Assembly: GCA_964619685.1 (NCBI GenBank)
Contig: CAZUET010000001.1
Location: forward strand, 12,222 to 76,221
Source of the DNA: RUG14300 sp964619685
GTDB lineage: Bacteria > Bacillota > Clostridia > Christensenellales > CAG-1252
Reading direction: 5' to 3'
Length of the DNA stretch: 64,000 bases
Shown piece after piece: positions 53,807 through 62,564 of the stretch (within the stretch, counting starts at the first letter, position 1; every line of letters starts with the position of its first letter). The translations under genes and the position numbers were made by a program. The notes under the pieces are model-generated. The model worked only from the letters and a program-made list of their open reading frames with translations, was not told where the DNA came from and ran no database searches.

Positions 53807-53833
53807 TAACAACACCTCTTGCTTTTGTAAATT

Positions 53834-53885
53834 GTAGATTTTTGTCTACTTTTTTATAATATCATAGTTATAATAATAAAGTCAA
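53834..53885 (-). promoter_or_regulatory. Promoter and dyad of the NACHT-LRR gene
   Basis: TTGACT (53885-53880), 18 bases, TATTAT (53861-53856), then the dyad GTAGACAAAAATCTAC (53849-53834), GTAGA/TCTAC, directly over the expected transcription start. It may be an operator. Confidence 0.6.
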
Positions 53886-53963
53886 TATGCATTACAAAAA
53901 AGTCGATATTAAATTCCTTAAACCTCTATAGAAAAAGCGGATACAATACCAACTATTGTTAAA

Positions 53964-54042
53964 GTCCGCAAGATACCAAACGCCTACGACGTTTGATCCC
54001 CATTGCATTCGGATTTCGACTGACGCTCAGTATGACAGCGGA
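53964..54042 (-). repeat. Dispersed intergenic repeat, copy E (inverted)
   Basis: Left GTCCGCAAGATACC, right CAGTATGACAGCGGAC: the outer arms of the family in the opposite orientation, around ACGCCTACGACGT. The inner CCGTCC arms are missing. Confidence 0.65.
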
Positions 54043-54154
54043 CAATATTATGTCATATATAAGGTCCATTTTTTTTAATGAAGCACTCACCTACGCTACG
54101 CTTCATAGGACAATGTCCTGTCATACTAACCATTAGAATGATGGAACTGTTATT

Positions 54155-54320
54155 CGTCCGCCGTCATACTAACGTCCGTCCTGTCATACTGAGCGGAGCG
54201 TAAGCGAAGTCGAACTGCAACGCAGTGCAAGGCAGAGTCTTGCAGTATCTTGGACGGAAGTGTCACAGCCGTTTGGTATCTTGCGGACGAAAATGTATTG
54301 CGGTATGATGGCGGACGATA
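54155..54320 (+). repeat. Dispersed intergenic repeat, copy F (fullest copy)
   Basis: Left arms CGTCCGCCGTCATACTAAC and CGTCCGTCCTGTCATACTG; centre GAGCGGAGCGTAAGCGAAG, then ACTGCAACGCAGTGCAAGG; right arms GCAGTATCTTGGACGG and TTTGGTATCTTGCGGACG; a further GGTATGATGGCGGACG closes at 54302-54318. The inner pair CCGTCC/GGACGG and outer pair GTCCGC/GCGGAC are nested. Confidence 0.8.
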
Positions 54321-54467
54321 ACTATTATCCACATTGATGCTAACCTTCGCGAAGCATTAAATAATCTATAACGATATTCGTAACTTAATATGCTAATTAT
54401 CTAAAATAATAGTTTTACATATTTAAATCATTATTGACACTTTATTTCTTTTGAAGTACAATTATAA

Positions 54468-54641
54468 AGAGATTATAAAGAGTATTTTACGTATGATACG
54501 CTAAGCGCAATCTATGTCGATAGAGAAACAGGCATAAACTACTTAATAGTAAGAGCAAGCTATGGTGTTGCTATGACGCCTCTTCTTGATTCAGACGGTA
54601 AGCCAATAATTACAAACACAAATAATTTAGAGGAGATTTAA
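54468..54641 (+). pseudogene. DUF6440-like small protein remnant
   Basis: An open frame with no ATG start: it encodes AIYVDRETGINYLIV, then GVAMTPLLDSDGKP and NTNNLEEI before a stop that ends one base before the GNAT start. The 'VDKETGVNYL...GG.TPLLD.DGKP' pattern is that of DUF6440. The start of the gene seems to have been lost, or a non-ATG start is used. TTGACA (54434-54439) lies upstream. Confidence 0.5.
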
Positions 54642-55103
54642 ATGGAAAACTTAATAAGAATAATAAGACTAACGGACGAGCCTAATCGTAAAGAGCAGAT
54701 GGCTCAATGGTTTAGTCAAAAATGGGGAATACCGCTATCCGCATATTTGGAAAGCATGGAAGAAGGATTATCAAGCGACAATGCATATCCCGAATGGTAT
54801 GTAGCGCTATGCGGTGATAGGATCGTTGGCGGATTAGGCGTTATCGAAAATGATTTTCACGAGCGTAAAGATTTAAAGCCTAATGTATGTGCGGTATATG
54901 TCGAAGAAGATATGAGATGTATAGGAATTGCCGGTCGACTTCTCAACTTCGTTTGCGATGATATGCATAAGCGTGGGCTTGATACGCTATATCTTTTGAC
55001 CGATCATATCGGCTTTTACGAACGCTATGACTGGGAGTTTTTATGCCTTGTACATGGCGACGGAGAAGAAGAGCCTTCCCGTATGTATGTACATAAAAGA
55101 TAA
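54642..55103 (+). CDS. GNAT-family N-acetyltransferase
   Basis: 153 residues with GAGGAG. The acetyl-CoA fold is seen in ALCGDRIVGGLGVIEN, NVCAVYVEEDMRCIGIAGRLLNFVCDDMHKRG (the Q/RxxGxG/A-type loop) and LYLLTDHIGFYERYDWEFL. The substrate is unknown. It starts right at the end of the DUF6440-like remnant. Confidence 0.88.
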   Translation: MENLIRIIRLTDEPNRKEQMAQWFSQKWGIPLSAYLESMEEGLSSDNAYPEWYVALCGDRIVGGLGVIENDFHERKDLKPNVCAVYVEEDMRCIGIAGRLLNFVCDDMHKRGLDTLYLLTDHIGFYERYDWEFLCLVHGDGEEEPSRMYVHKR

Positions 55104-55120
55104 TTTTCAATCAAGGTAAT

Positions 55121-55150
55121 AAATGTCGAGATAAATTCTCGGCATTTTTT
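55121..55150 (+). terminator. Terminator of the GNAT gene
   Basis: ATGTCGAGA and TCTCGGCAT form a stem (one G-U) with loop TAAAT, followed by TTTTTT. The rest of the gap to 55367 holds a possible promoter (TTGACA 55180-55185 with TAAAAT 18 bases on) and no supported gene. Confidence 0.78.
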
Positions 55151-55367
55151 AAAAGTTTAGGCTAAATCGCTTTTTAGCATTGACAAGATTAGCGAAAATA
55201 TAATAAAATCAAAATGCAACATTTATTGCAAGAAACAACGGCGGAAAAATGGTAATAATAACCAAATTTCCAATTTACAAAGTATTCCGTACAACAGGAT
55301 TACTTGTTGATAGTATAGAAATTTAAGGAATAGTCAAAAAAACATTAAAGAGTATAATTGTTGATCT

Positions 55368-56630
55368 ATGGCTAAAGAGCGTATTTATTTATGTATAGAT
55401 ATGAAATGCTTCTTCGCATCGGTGGAGTGCGCGTTAAGAGGCTTAAACCCCTTTGAAACCAATCTTGTCGTAGCCGACGAGTCAAGAGGTAAGGGGGCGA
55501 TTTGTCTTGCCATAAGTCCAAAAATGAAGTCACTTGGGGTTAGAAATAGATGTAGATTGTTTGAAATACCCGAAAATATAGAATACATCATTGCAAAACC
55601 TCAAATGCAAAAATATATCGAATTTGCCGCCGATATTTATTCATGCTATCTTGACTATATATCAAAGGACGATATTCATGTATATTCGATTGATGAAAGC
55701 TTTTTAGATGTCACCGATTATTTAAAGCTCTATAATAAAACACCGATTGAAATGGCGAAACTGTTGATAAACGAGATAGCCGTTAGAACGCATATACCGG
55801 CGACTTGTGGTATAGGAACCAACCTTTATCTTGCGAAAATTGCACTTGATATTACCGCAAAAAAATCGTCGGAGCATATTGGTTATCTTGATGAAGATAA
55901 ATACAAAGCGGAGTTGTGGAATCATAAGCCGTTAAGCGATTTTTGGCAAATATCAACAGGAACGGTAAAAAGACTTTCAAGAATGGGCATATTTACAATG
56001 AAGGCTATTGCCGAATGCCCCGAGGAATTATTGTATAAGGTGTTTGGCATTAATGCAGAACTATTGATAGACCATTCAAAGGGAAAAGAAAGCTGTACTA
56101 TTGCCGATATAAAAGCATATAAGAGTAAGGATAAGTCAGTATCATTTTCACAGATACTGTTTGAGGATTATCCGTTTGATAAGGCAAGGCTCGTTATTAA
56201 GGAAATGGTTCTTAATGGGTGTGAAGAGTTATCACGCCGTCACTTATCGGCAAACGGTGTTTTTATGAGCGTAGGCTACTCAAAGGATTGTTTTGAACCG
56301 ACAGGCGGAAGTCAAAAACTCACAGTTACAACCAACTTATTTTCAAAAATTTTACCATCGTTTCTCGAAATTTTCGACCAAACCACCGCACCGAACCTTC
56401 CTATTCGCCGTTTGGCTATTGGTTTTACATCGTTATGTGATTCGGATTGTGAGGGGTATGATCTTTTTACTGACTTCAATGCAGTAGAAAAGGAACGCCT
56501 ATCTACATCGGCGACACTTGATATAAAGGATAAATTCGGTAAAAATGCAATAGTTAGAGCTATGGACTTAGAGGATGGTGCAACCGCTATGATAAGAAAT
56601 AAGCTTATTGGCGGTCACAATAAGGAGTAA
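55368..56630 (+). CDS. Y-family DNA polymerase (UmuC/UvrX type)
   Basis: 420 residues. The palm has IYLCIDMKCFFASVECALRG with the first metal Asp, and VYSIDESFLDVTDYL with the SIDE motif. FELAD-like 'RCRLFEIPENIEYIIAKPQM' and the little-finger region (GGSQKLTVTTNLF) are present. It copies past DNA damage. A YolD-like gene follows 2 bases later, the usual pairing. The start has no clear ribosome binding site, and no LexA-type box was seen upstream. Confidence 0.92.
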   Translation: MAKERIYLCIDMKCFFASVECALRGLNPFETNLVVADESRGKGAICLAISPKMKSLGVRNRCRLFEIPENIEYIIAKPQMQKYIEFAADIYSCYLDYISKDDIHVYSIDESFLDVTDYLKLYNKTPIEMAKLLINEIAVRTHIPATCGIGTNLYLAKIALDITAKKSSEHIGYLDEDKYKAELWNHKPLSDFWQISTGTVKRLSRMGIFTMKAIAECPEELLYKVFGINAELLIDHSKGKESCTIADIKAYKSKDKSVSFSQILFEDYPFDKARLVIKEMVLNGCEELSRRHLSANGVFMSVGYSKDCFEPTGGSQKLTVTTNLFSKILPSFLEIFDQTTAPNLPIRRLAIGFTSLCDSDCEGYDLFTDFNAVEKERLSTSATLDIKDKFGKNAIVRAMDLEDGATAMIRNKLIGGHNKE

Positions 56631-56632
56631 AT

Positions 56633-56959
56633 ATGGATAAAAAAATAAATAGAGCTGCACAATTTATGCCATTTGATGCACTTAAAGGATTGCAAGAAGA
56701 GTTAAGAAAAAGAGAAGAATTGCATTCCCGTGCCGAAAAACGAGTGATGGATGAGGAAGCACTTAACGAGATTTCTGTAATGCTTAATCGAATTCGTAAA
56801 GGTGATCATGTTTCCGTTGAGTTCTTTTATAATGGACATAGCCTAAAAACATATGGTGATGTTGTGGATAAAAAGATAACCGAAAAAATATTGGTTCTTG
56901 ATAATGCTTCTATTCATTTCGAAGACATATATAAGATTACTATTTGTCCGCTATCATAG
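56633..56959 (+). CDS. YolD-like protein, partner of the Y-family polymerase
   Basis: 108 residues with AAGGAG. It starts NRAAQFMPFDALKGLQEELRKREE, the mark of YolD-like proteins that are encoded next to UvrX/UmuC homologues, and ends with a beta-rich WYL-like part (HVSVEFFYNGHSLKTYGDV). It probably modulates the polymerase. Confidence 0.85.
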   Translation: MDKKINRAAQFMPFDALKGLQEELRKREELHSRAEKRVMDEEALNEISVMLNRIRKGDHVSVEFFYNGHSLKTYGDVVDKKITEKILVLDNASIHFEDIYKITICPLS

Positions 56960-56969
56960 TTATCCCTAT

Positions 56970-57186
56970 CCGCTGTCATAGTGAACTTGTTTCCGTCTTG
57001 TCTTACTGGGAATAGAATCTCGTCCGCCGTCATATTGACTTCCGTCCTGTCATACTGAGTGTAGTCGAAATTTGAGCGTAGCGAGAATCAAATTGTGCAA
57101 CAATTTGGTATCTTGCGGACGAACGAATGGATGGAAGGTCTTTTAGTATCTTGGACGGGAACGATGCGCCGATTGGTATCTTGGGG
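56970..57186 (+). repeat. Dispersed intergenic repeat, copy G (rearranged)
   Basis: Left arms CGTCCGCCGTCATATTGAC and TTCCGTCCTGTCATACTGAG are followed by GTATCTTGCGGACG first and GTATCTTGGACGGG second, so the pairs are interleaved rather than nested. A degenerate unit (ATCCGCTGTCATAGTGAAC) precedes them. Confidence 0.7.
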
Positions 57187-57213
57187 ACTAAAGTTCGTAC
57201 AAATAAATTAAAT

Positions 57214-57243
57214 AAAAAAGCAAGCCGTTTAGGCTTGCTTTTT
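57214..57243. terminator. Terminator at the yitT end
   Basis: AAAAAGCAAGCC and GGCTTGCTTTTT form a stem with a short loop; it overlaps the last codons of the YitT-family gene and works in both directions. Confidence 0.8.
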
Positions 57244-58200
57244 GCTGTCATTTTCTTTAAAACCTTTACCGTATATTTCGGTTGCTTGTGTTACGATAAA
57301 GAATGCACCGGAATCCTCGTCCTTGACGATTTCCTTAAGCTTAGGATAGAGGTGCTTTTTAATCGCTACCATCAATACGTCCTTATGCACATGAGTATAT
57401 CCGCCGTTACCCGATAATACGGTAACACCTGCATCTAAATCCTTAAGAATACGCTCTTGTATAGCTTCCTTTTTATCGCTGATAATATAGAACATTTTGG
57501 CAGAGTCAAAGCCGAATACTACTTTATCATAAATGATATTCGATATGATAAGCGTTAGCGTGGTATAGAATCCTATTTCTACATTCTTATTCAATATGGT
57601 ATGGATGACAACTAATAATGCATCGAATGCCAAAAAGATATTGCCTGCAGTAAAGTTTGGATGTTTAATTCTGATCATCTTAGCAACCACATCGATACCG
57701 CCCGTATTTGAGCCAACTCTATATACAACGGCTCTACCAAAGCCTGTGAGCAATCCACCGCATAGACAAGCCATAACTGCATCCTTAGCATTCGTTAATA
57801 CCTGTGTAGTGCCCTCTGCTGTAACAACCTCTATATACATATCATTAAATAGATGTACGTTGAATTCGCTGAATATGTAATTGAAAAGGGTCATTGATCC
57901 TGAAAGTGAAAGTGTTCCCAAAATAGTCAAAAACATATATTTTTTGCCGAATATGACCCAACCGAGAATGATTACAGGAATATTCAAAATAAATGTCCAA
58001 ACACCTGCATCGAGTCCGATAGGTATGCTTTCAAGCAATAACGCAGTACCTGCAAAACCGCCTGTTAAAAGGTTTTGATCCTTGATAAAAAGTGTGACAC
58101 CTAAGCCATATATTGCAGCACCGATAATGACTGCAAGTATTCTAAATGTCCATTCAAAAGTCTTATTCTGTTTTAGTTTGGCAAAATCTTCTTTTTTCAT
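57229..58200 (-). CDS. YitT-family membrane protein (DUF161 + DUF2179)
   Basis: 323 residues from ATG 58200 (MKKEDFAKLKQ); GTG 58215 is an alternative. Five to six membrane helices begin with FRILAVIIGAAIYGLGVTLFIKDQNLLTGGFAG, the typical YitT start, and include GRAVVYRVGSNTGGIDVVAKM. The C-terminal DUF2179 domain (KMFYIISDKKEAIQERILKDLDAGVTVL...DSGAFFIVTQATEIYGKGF) is cytoplasmic. The family is probably a transporter; its substrate is unknown. Confidence 0.92.
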   Translation of the reverse strand: MKKEDFAKLKQNKTFEWTFRILAVIIGAAIYGLGVTLFIKDQNLLTGGFAGTALLLESIPIGLDAGVWTFILNIPVIILGWVIFGKKYMFLTILGTLSLSGSMTLFNYIFSEFNVHLFNDMYIEVVTAEGTTQVLTNAKDAVMACLCGGLLTGFGRAVVYRVGSNTGGIDVVAKMIRIKHPNFTAGNIFLAFDALLVVIHTILNKNVEIGFYTTLTLIISNIIYDKVVFGFDSAKMFYIISDKKEAIQERILKDLDAGVTVLSGNGGYTHVHKDVLMVAIKKHLYPKLKEIVKDEDSGAFFIVTQATEIYGKGFKENDSKKQA

Positions 58201-58248
58201 TTTAATATAAACCACTCTTCTTTGGTTATCAGATCATGTTAGTGCCGT

Positions 58249-58737
58249 TTAGTCATCACGGCCTGTTAAATGTCCTATATCGCTGAGCCCATCGAAGCCT
58301 AATTGACGCAAACCCTCGTATAAAACGATTGCCACTGAGTTAGATAGGTTCAATGAACGCAAGGTTGGGAGCATGGGAATTCGCAAGGTATCTTTATAAT
58401 TCGCTTCGAGAAGCGGTTCCGGAAGCCCGTGTGTTTCTCTACCGAATAGCAAATAGTCATCCTTACCATACGACACATCGGTATACGAATGGTCTGCCTT
58501 GGTGGATAAAAACCAATACTTACCGCCAGTAGTTTTGGTAAAGAATTCATCTAAATTCTCATATACTCTAATATCTACCTTATCCCAATAATCCAGACCT
58601 GCTCTCTTTACAGCCTTTTCAGAAATGTCAAAGCCTAAGGGCTTGACTAAATGCAAGGTTGAACCGGTAGCGGCACAGGTTCTTGCTATATTGCCCGTGT
58701 TTTGCGGGATCTCGGGATACACTAATACTATATTCAT
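58249..58737 (-). CDS. trmL: tRNA (cytidine(34)-2'-O)-methyltransferase, SPOUT family
   Basis: 162 residues from ATG 58737 (MNIVLVYPEIPQNTGNIART), the family's usual start; ATG 58755 would add six residues. SPOUT knot motifs: LVYPEIPQNTGNIARTCAA, LLFGRETHGLP, IPMLPTLRSLNLSNSVAIVLYE. It methylates the wobble base of leucine tRNAs. Confidence 0.94.
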   Translation of the reverse strand: MNIVLVYPEIPQNTGNIARTCAATGSTLHLVKPLGFDISEKAVKRAGLDYWDKVDIRVYENLDEFFTKTTGGKYWFLSTKADHSYTDVSYGKDDYLLFGRETHGLPEPLLEANYKDTLRIPMLPTLRSLNLSNSVAIVLYEGLRQLGFDGLSDIGHLTGRDD

Positions 58738-58971
58738 AAGCACATTATATATCATCCCAAATATTTTTGCAACAATTAATTAATAAGTATTTAATAATTA
58801 TTTTTTATACTTTTCGCAATGAATTATATTGTAAAATTAATATTAACAAAAAATTAGACTCTATTATGCTAATGCAAAGTTTTTTTTTGAATACGGACTA
58901 ACATTCTTTTCGTTTAACAAGACAGAAAACATGACACAACCAATTTGAATAACACATAAACACGAGTATAT

Positions 58972-60123
58972 TTATTCGGTTTCTACTTGGGCTTCGGTTG
59001 GTTGTACTTTCTTTTTCTTATCGGGAGCTATTTCAGATAAGACCTTGACAAAGGATCTTGACATCATCAAGATGCATCCTAATACGATTGAAATTGCGGT
59101 ATCGGGTAAAACATAAGAGCTTGTATATACAAGACTGTAGATATATACTGAACTAAATTCTTCGGGCGCAAAAGAGCCAAATGCAAATGCCCCAGCCATA
59201 AAGTGAGATAAAAATCTACAAACACATGCAAGTAAGCTACCCAATAAAAAGGTTATACATTTATTATCAATTTTCTTCACCTTTCCAAAACAGCCCGTCA
59301 AGCCAAAGGATGCATAAGCTAATGGATAATCAAGCAAAAATTGGGCAGGATGCAATAACCATGGATCTTGTGCAGCTTGAAGCATTCCTATAGCAAACCC
59401 TAATACAACGCCTTTTTTAGTCCCAAAAATGTACGAATATAGCATTATTGGCAATACTTGTGCAAGAGTTATAGATCCACCCATTGGTGCTCTAAATATC
59501 TTGACATAGCTTAATGCTAAGCTTAATCCACCGAGTACGCCTGCATAAGTTAATGATTTTGCATCAAAATCCAATCCCTTAGTCTTGTCGGCAAATATTG
59601 CAGTTAGAATTATAAACAACGCTAATAATGCGGAGCCAATCCATAAACCTAAAGTGTCAACATCTTCGGCATTGATCCAATTAAGTTCAAGAGATGCACC
59701 TGATTCGTAATAAATCGTCAAGCATACGATAACGGCTACTAACGATAGAAGTAAAGTTATTCCACTAATAGTTTTAATGATTTTTTTCGGCTTGATTAGT
59801 GATATAACGACAGACAGTATTAAGCACACACAAAATGTAATAAGCGGTGCATAAAGAAGAGCAGATAACTGTAATTCGTTAGCTTCTTTAGCATTCATTA
59901 CCATAAATGTAATTATTATTCCAACCATGATAAGTGCGCCAACCGATAGCAGTACAATTTTTGCAATCCGTTTTTTTCCTTCACCCTTAACCAATATCAA
60001 GGTCAAGATTGCACCGATTAAGAATATAATAACAGCCCAAAAAGAGATACTACGTGCAATGTTTTCCGGACCGTCAAAGTTGACTATGTACTGTGTTATA
60101 CTTGAAGCTAATAAATTGATCAT
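58972..60123 (-). CDS. thiT: Thiamine ECF transporter S component ThiT with an extra N-terminal membrane domain
   Basis: 383 residues from ATG 60123 (MINLLASSITQYIVNF), preceded by AAGGAG. The last ~190 residues are ThiT: GVLGGLSLALSYVKIFRAPMGGSITLAQVLPIML, GVVLGFAIGMLQAAQDPWLLHPAQFLLDYPLAYASFGLTG. It binds thiamine for ECF-type uptake. The first ~190 residues hold about five additional membrane helices not present in ordinary ThiT (~180-200 residues). A TPP riboswitch lies directly upstream, which supports thiamine. The gap 58756-58971 holds no gene. Confidence 0.92.
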   Translation of the reverse strand: MINLLASSITQYIVNFDGPENIARSISFWAVIIFLIGAILTLILVKGEGKKRIAKIVLLSVGALIMVGIIITFMVMNAKEANELQLSALLYAPLITFCVCLILSVVISLIKPKKIIKTISGITLLLSLVAVIVCLTIYYESGASLELNWINAEDVDTLGLWIGSALLALFIILTAIFADKTKGLDFDAKSLTYAGVLGGLSLALSYVKIFRAPMGGSITLAQVLPIMLYSYIFGTKKGVVLGFAIGMLQAAQDPWLLHPAQFLLDYPLAYASFGLTGCFGKVKKIDNKCITFLLGSLLACVCRFLSHFMAGAFAFGSFAPEEFSSVYIYSLVYTSSYVLPDTAISIVLGCILMMSRSFVKVLSEIAPDKKKKVQPTEAQVETE

Positions 60124-60151
60124 AAAAAACTCCTTTCGAGGAGCGACCGAC

Positions 60152-60190
60152 AAAAAAAGTCCGCCGCTTACGCAAAAACACGGACAGACT
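60152..60190 (-). terminator. TPP-riboswitch-controlled terminator
   Basis: On the minus strand AGTCTGTCCG pairs with CGGCGGACT (with G-U pairs), followed by TTTTTTT. Confidence 0.8.
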
Positions 60191-60194
60191 CCAA

Positions 60195-60260
60195 TTCCCT
60201 ACGCAAGCATTACCTTACAGGTTCGACGGGTATAATCTCAGCCGATAGGCACCCCGAATA
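60195..60260 (-). promoter_or_regulatory. TPP riboswitch (THI element)
   Basis: On the minus strand the THI box is complete: CGGGGTGCCTATCGGCTGAG, ATTATACCCG, GAACCTGTAAGG, TAATGC and GCGTAGGGAA. TPP binding should favour the downstream terminator and shut thiT off. Confidence 0.95.
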
Positions 60261-60280
60261 ATTATTGATTTTATATTGAT

Positions 60281-60309
60281 AGTATACAGTTAAAAATGCG
60301 TTATGTCAA
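60281..60309 (-). promoter_or_regulatory. Promoter of the TPP riboswitch transcript
   Basis: TTGACA (60309-60304) and TATACT (60286-60281) with 17 bases between on the minus strand. Confidence 0.85.
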
Positions 60310-60418
60310 TAGTTTTTTTGTTTTTTATATGGAATAAAACATATAGTTTAAGTCTGTAAGATGCTAGGCGGTTCTTCATTCCCTGTCATAGTGAAAATAG
60401 TCAAATCGAATTGCAAGT

Positions 60419-60510
60419 AGTTCGCCGTCATACTAAGCGGAGCGTAAACAAGGTTAAACTTTGAGCAAAGCGAAAATCGAGTTGTTGCACAATTTGGTAT
60501 CTTGTGAACG
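60419..60510 (+). repeat. Dispersed intergenic repeat, copy H
   Basis: Left arm AGTTCGCCGTCATACTAAG, centre GCGGAGCGTAAACAAGG, right arm TTTGGTATCTTGTGAACG. Here the outer ends read GTTC/GAAC instead of GTCC/GGAC, so the ends still pair. The remaining gap bases up to 60604 show no gene. Confidence 0.65.
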
Positions 60511-60604
60511 ATTCAAACCACACAAAAAGAAATTATCTTCAGTCCCGTCATTTGAATTCTTATTCATTATACCACATTCCTAATTACCATTATCTTTTTA
60601 GTAA

Positions 60605-60635
60605 AAAAAAGGTGCCTATTCGACACCCTTGTTTA
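60605..60635 (-). terminator. Terminator of nadE
   Basis: On the minus strand AAGGGTG and GCACC(TT) form a stem around TCGAATAG, followed by TTTTTTTT. Confidence 0.7.
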
Positions 60636-62546
60636 TTATTCTGCGTTATCTTCAAGCTCTTTGAGCCATACGGTTGCTTCTACATCGCTAACCATTTTCC
60701 AATCGGAGCGAGGCGATAGGCACACTGTACCAATCTTGACACCGTCGGGTACGCAGTTGCGTTTAAATTGTTGAGAGAAAAATCTCTTAATAAACACGAT
60801 AAGCCATTTTTTGATAACCTCATCCGAATAATCTCCGTTAAAGGCATATTTTGCCAAGCGGTAGACCTTAGAAGGAGCCATTGCCTTCCTTATCATATAG
60901 AATAGGAAGAAATCGTGCAATACATACGGACCGACCTTATCTTCTGTTTTTTGTTGGATATTACCGTTATTATCGGGAGGTAGTAATTCGGGACTTATTT
61001 CGGTAGCTAAAATATCAGTCAATACAGTTTTTAGATTACCATTAGAATTAATAGCAACATATCTTATTACCGATGAAACCATTGTTTTAGGTACACCGCA
61101 ATTGATACCGTACATTGACATATGGTCACCGTTAAATGTAGACCAGCCGAGAGCTGATTCTGATAGGTCACCTGTACCGATAACGAGTCCGTTATACTTA
61201 TTAGCAAGGTCCATAAGCACTTGAGTACGCTCTCTTGCCTGAGCATTTTCGTATGTTACATCTAAAACATTGGGATTATGGTCGATATCCTTGAAATGCT
61301 GTAAAACGGCTTCCTTTATATCGATATTCTTAACGGTAATACCAAGTTCACTCATAAGTGTGAGCGCATTGTTTAATGTTCTTGATGTAGTACCGAAGCA
61401 AGGCATAGTAACGCCTATTATGCTCTTACGATCCATTCCGATTAAATCAACAGCCTTTACGGTTGCCAATAAAGCTAAGGTGCTATCCAATCCGCCGCTG
61501 ATTCCCAAAACAAGGTTTTTAATGCCTGTGTGCTTAATGCGCTTAGCTAAAGCATGTGCTTGCAAGTTTAGAGTAAGCTCGCACCTTTCTTCAAATTCTT
61601 CGGGAGTCGGAATAAACGGAGTTTTGGGGTACTTACGGGTAAGATTACATTTATCCTTTTTAACGCAAAACTCCACCACTCTATATGATGGGTCATCATT
61701 GATATAATCAGCCATTTTACTTCTACCGTTCAACAGACCAAAAAGGTCTATTTCGGTGCAAATAAAGTCCTCTGTGAACAACTTAGACGATGATAAAACA
61801 TATCCGTCCTCGGCGATGATTTTATGACCGCCGAATACTGTTTCGGATGTGCTTTCGCTAACACCCGAGCTAACATAAATATAAGCGGATAGAGTTTTAC
61901 CCGATTGCTGAGCGACCATAGCTTCACGGTAGCGAGCCTTACCTATAATTTCGTTACTTGCGGAAAGGTTTACAAGGACGGTAGCACCTGCTTTAGCATG
62001 TGACAATGTTGGTGGGCACATTACCCAAATATCCTCGCATATTTCACAAGCGACCTTGAATGACGGCATTTCGCTATCGGCAAATATGATATTAGCACCA
62101 AACGGAACGGTTTGACCGCACAATTTGATATCGACAACATCTTTTTCGGCAGGAACGAAGTGCCTTTTTTCGTAGAATTCGTTATAGTTAGGTAAGAATG
62201 ATTTAGGCACAACACCCAATATATTGCCTTCAAAAAGAGCTACGGCAACATTATATATATTACCATGATGCTTAAGTGGCATTCCGACCAAAACAAGCAT
62301 ATCTAAGCCTTTTGAACTCTTTACGATATCGTCAAGAGCGTCTACAGCGGCATTCAATAATGTATCGTGATAGAAAAGGTCACCACAGCTGTAACCGGTA
62401 ATAGCCAATTCGGGGAGTGCCAAAAGCTTAACACCTTGATCATGGGCAACATTCATTGCCTTAATAATCTCGCCCTTATTGAATAAGGTATCGGCAACCT
62501 TTACTTCGGGTGAATATGCACCAACTTTTACAAATCCGTTCTTCAT
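60636..62546 (-). CDS. nadE: Glutamine-dependent NAD+ synthase
   Basis: 636 residues with GGAGA. The N-terminal nitrilase-like glutaminase has LALPELAITGYSCGDLFYH with the catalytic Glu, a Lys-containing PKSFLPNYNEFYE, and FKVACEICEDIW with the Cys. The C-terminal synthase has the P-loop LGISGGLDSTLALL, then GTGDLSESALGW and NCGVPKTMV. It converts nicotinate adenine dinucleotide to NAD+ with ATP and glutamine. The aminopeptidase gene lies 18 bases upstream, probably one transcript. Confidence 0.97.
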   Translation of the reverse strand: MKNGFVKVGAYSPEVKVADTLFNKGEIIKAMNVAHDQGVKLLALPELAITGYSCGDLFYHDTLLNAAVDALDDIVKSSKGLDMLVLVGMPLKHHGNIYNVAVALFEGNILGVVPKSFLPNYNEFYEKRHFVPAEKDVVDIKLCGQTVPFGANIIFADSEMPSFKVACEICEDIWVMCPPTLSHAKAGATVLVNLSASNEIIGKARYREAMVAQQSGKTLSAYIYVSSGVSESTSETVFGGHKIIAEDGYVLSSSKLFTEDFICTEIDLFGLLNGRSKMADYINDDPSYRVVEFCVKKDKCNLTRKYPKTPFIPTPEEFEERCELTLNLQAHALAKRIKHTGIKNLVLGISGGLDSTLALLATVKAVDLIGMDRKSIIGVTMPCFGTTSRTLNNALTLMSELGITVKNIDIKEAVLQHFKDIDHNPNVLDVTYENAQARERTQVLMDLANKYNGLVIGTGDLSESALGWSTFNGDHMSMYGINCGVPKTMVSSVIRYVAINSNGNLKTVLTDILATEISPELLPPDNNGNIQQKTEDKVGPYVLHDFFLFYMIRKAMAPSKVYRLAKYAFNGDYSDEVIKKWLIVFIKRFFSQQFKRNCVPDGVKIGTVCLSPRSDWKMVSDVEATVWLKELEDNAE

Positions 62547-62564
62547 TAAAATCTCCGTTGTTAA

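Noticed and set aside
55249..55326. 25-codon frame (MVIITKFPIYKVF...) before the Y-family polymerase
   Set aside because: It follows a GGCGG-like stretch but has no other support; could be chance in AT-rich DNA.
55150..55367. Search for a LexA box before the Y-family polymerase
   Set aside because: No GAAC-N4-GTTC-like palindrome was found, so SOS control is not claimed.
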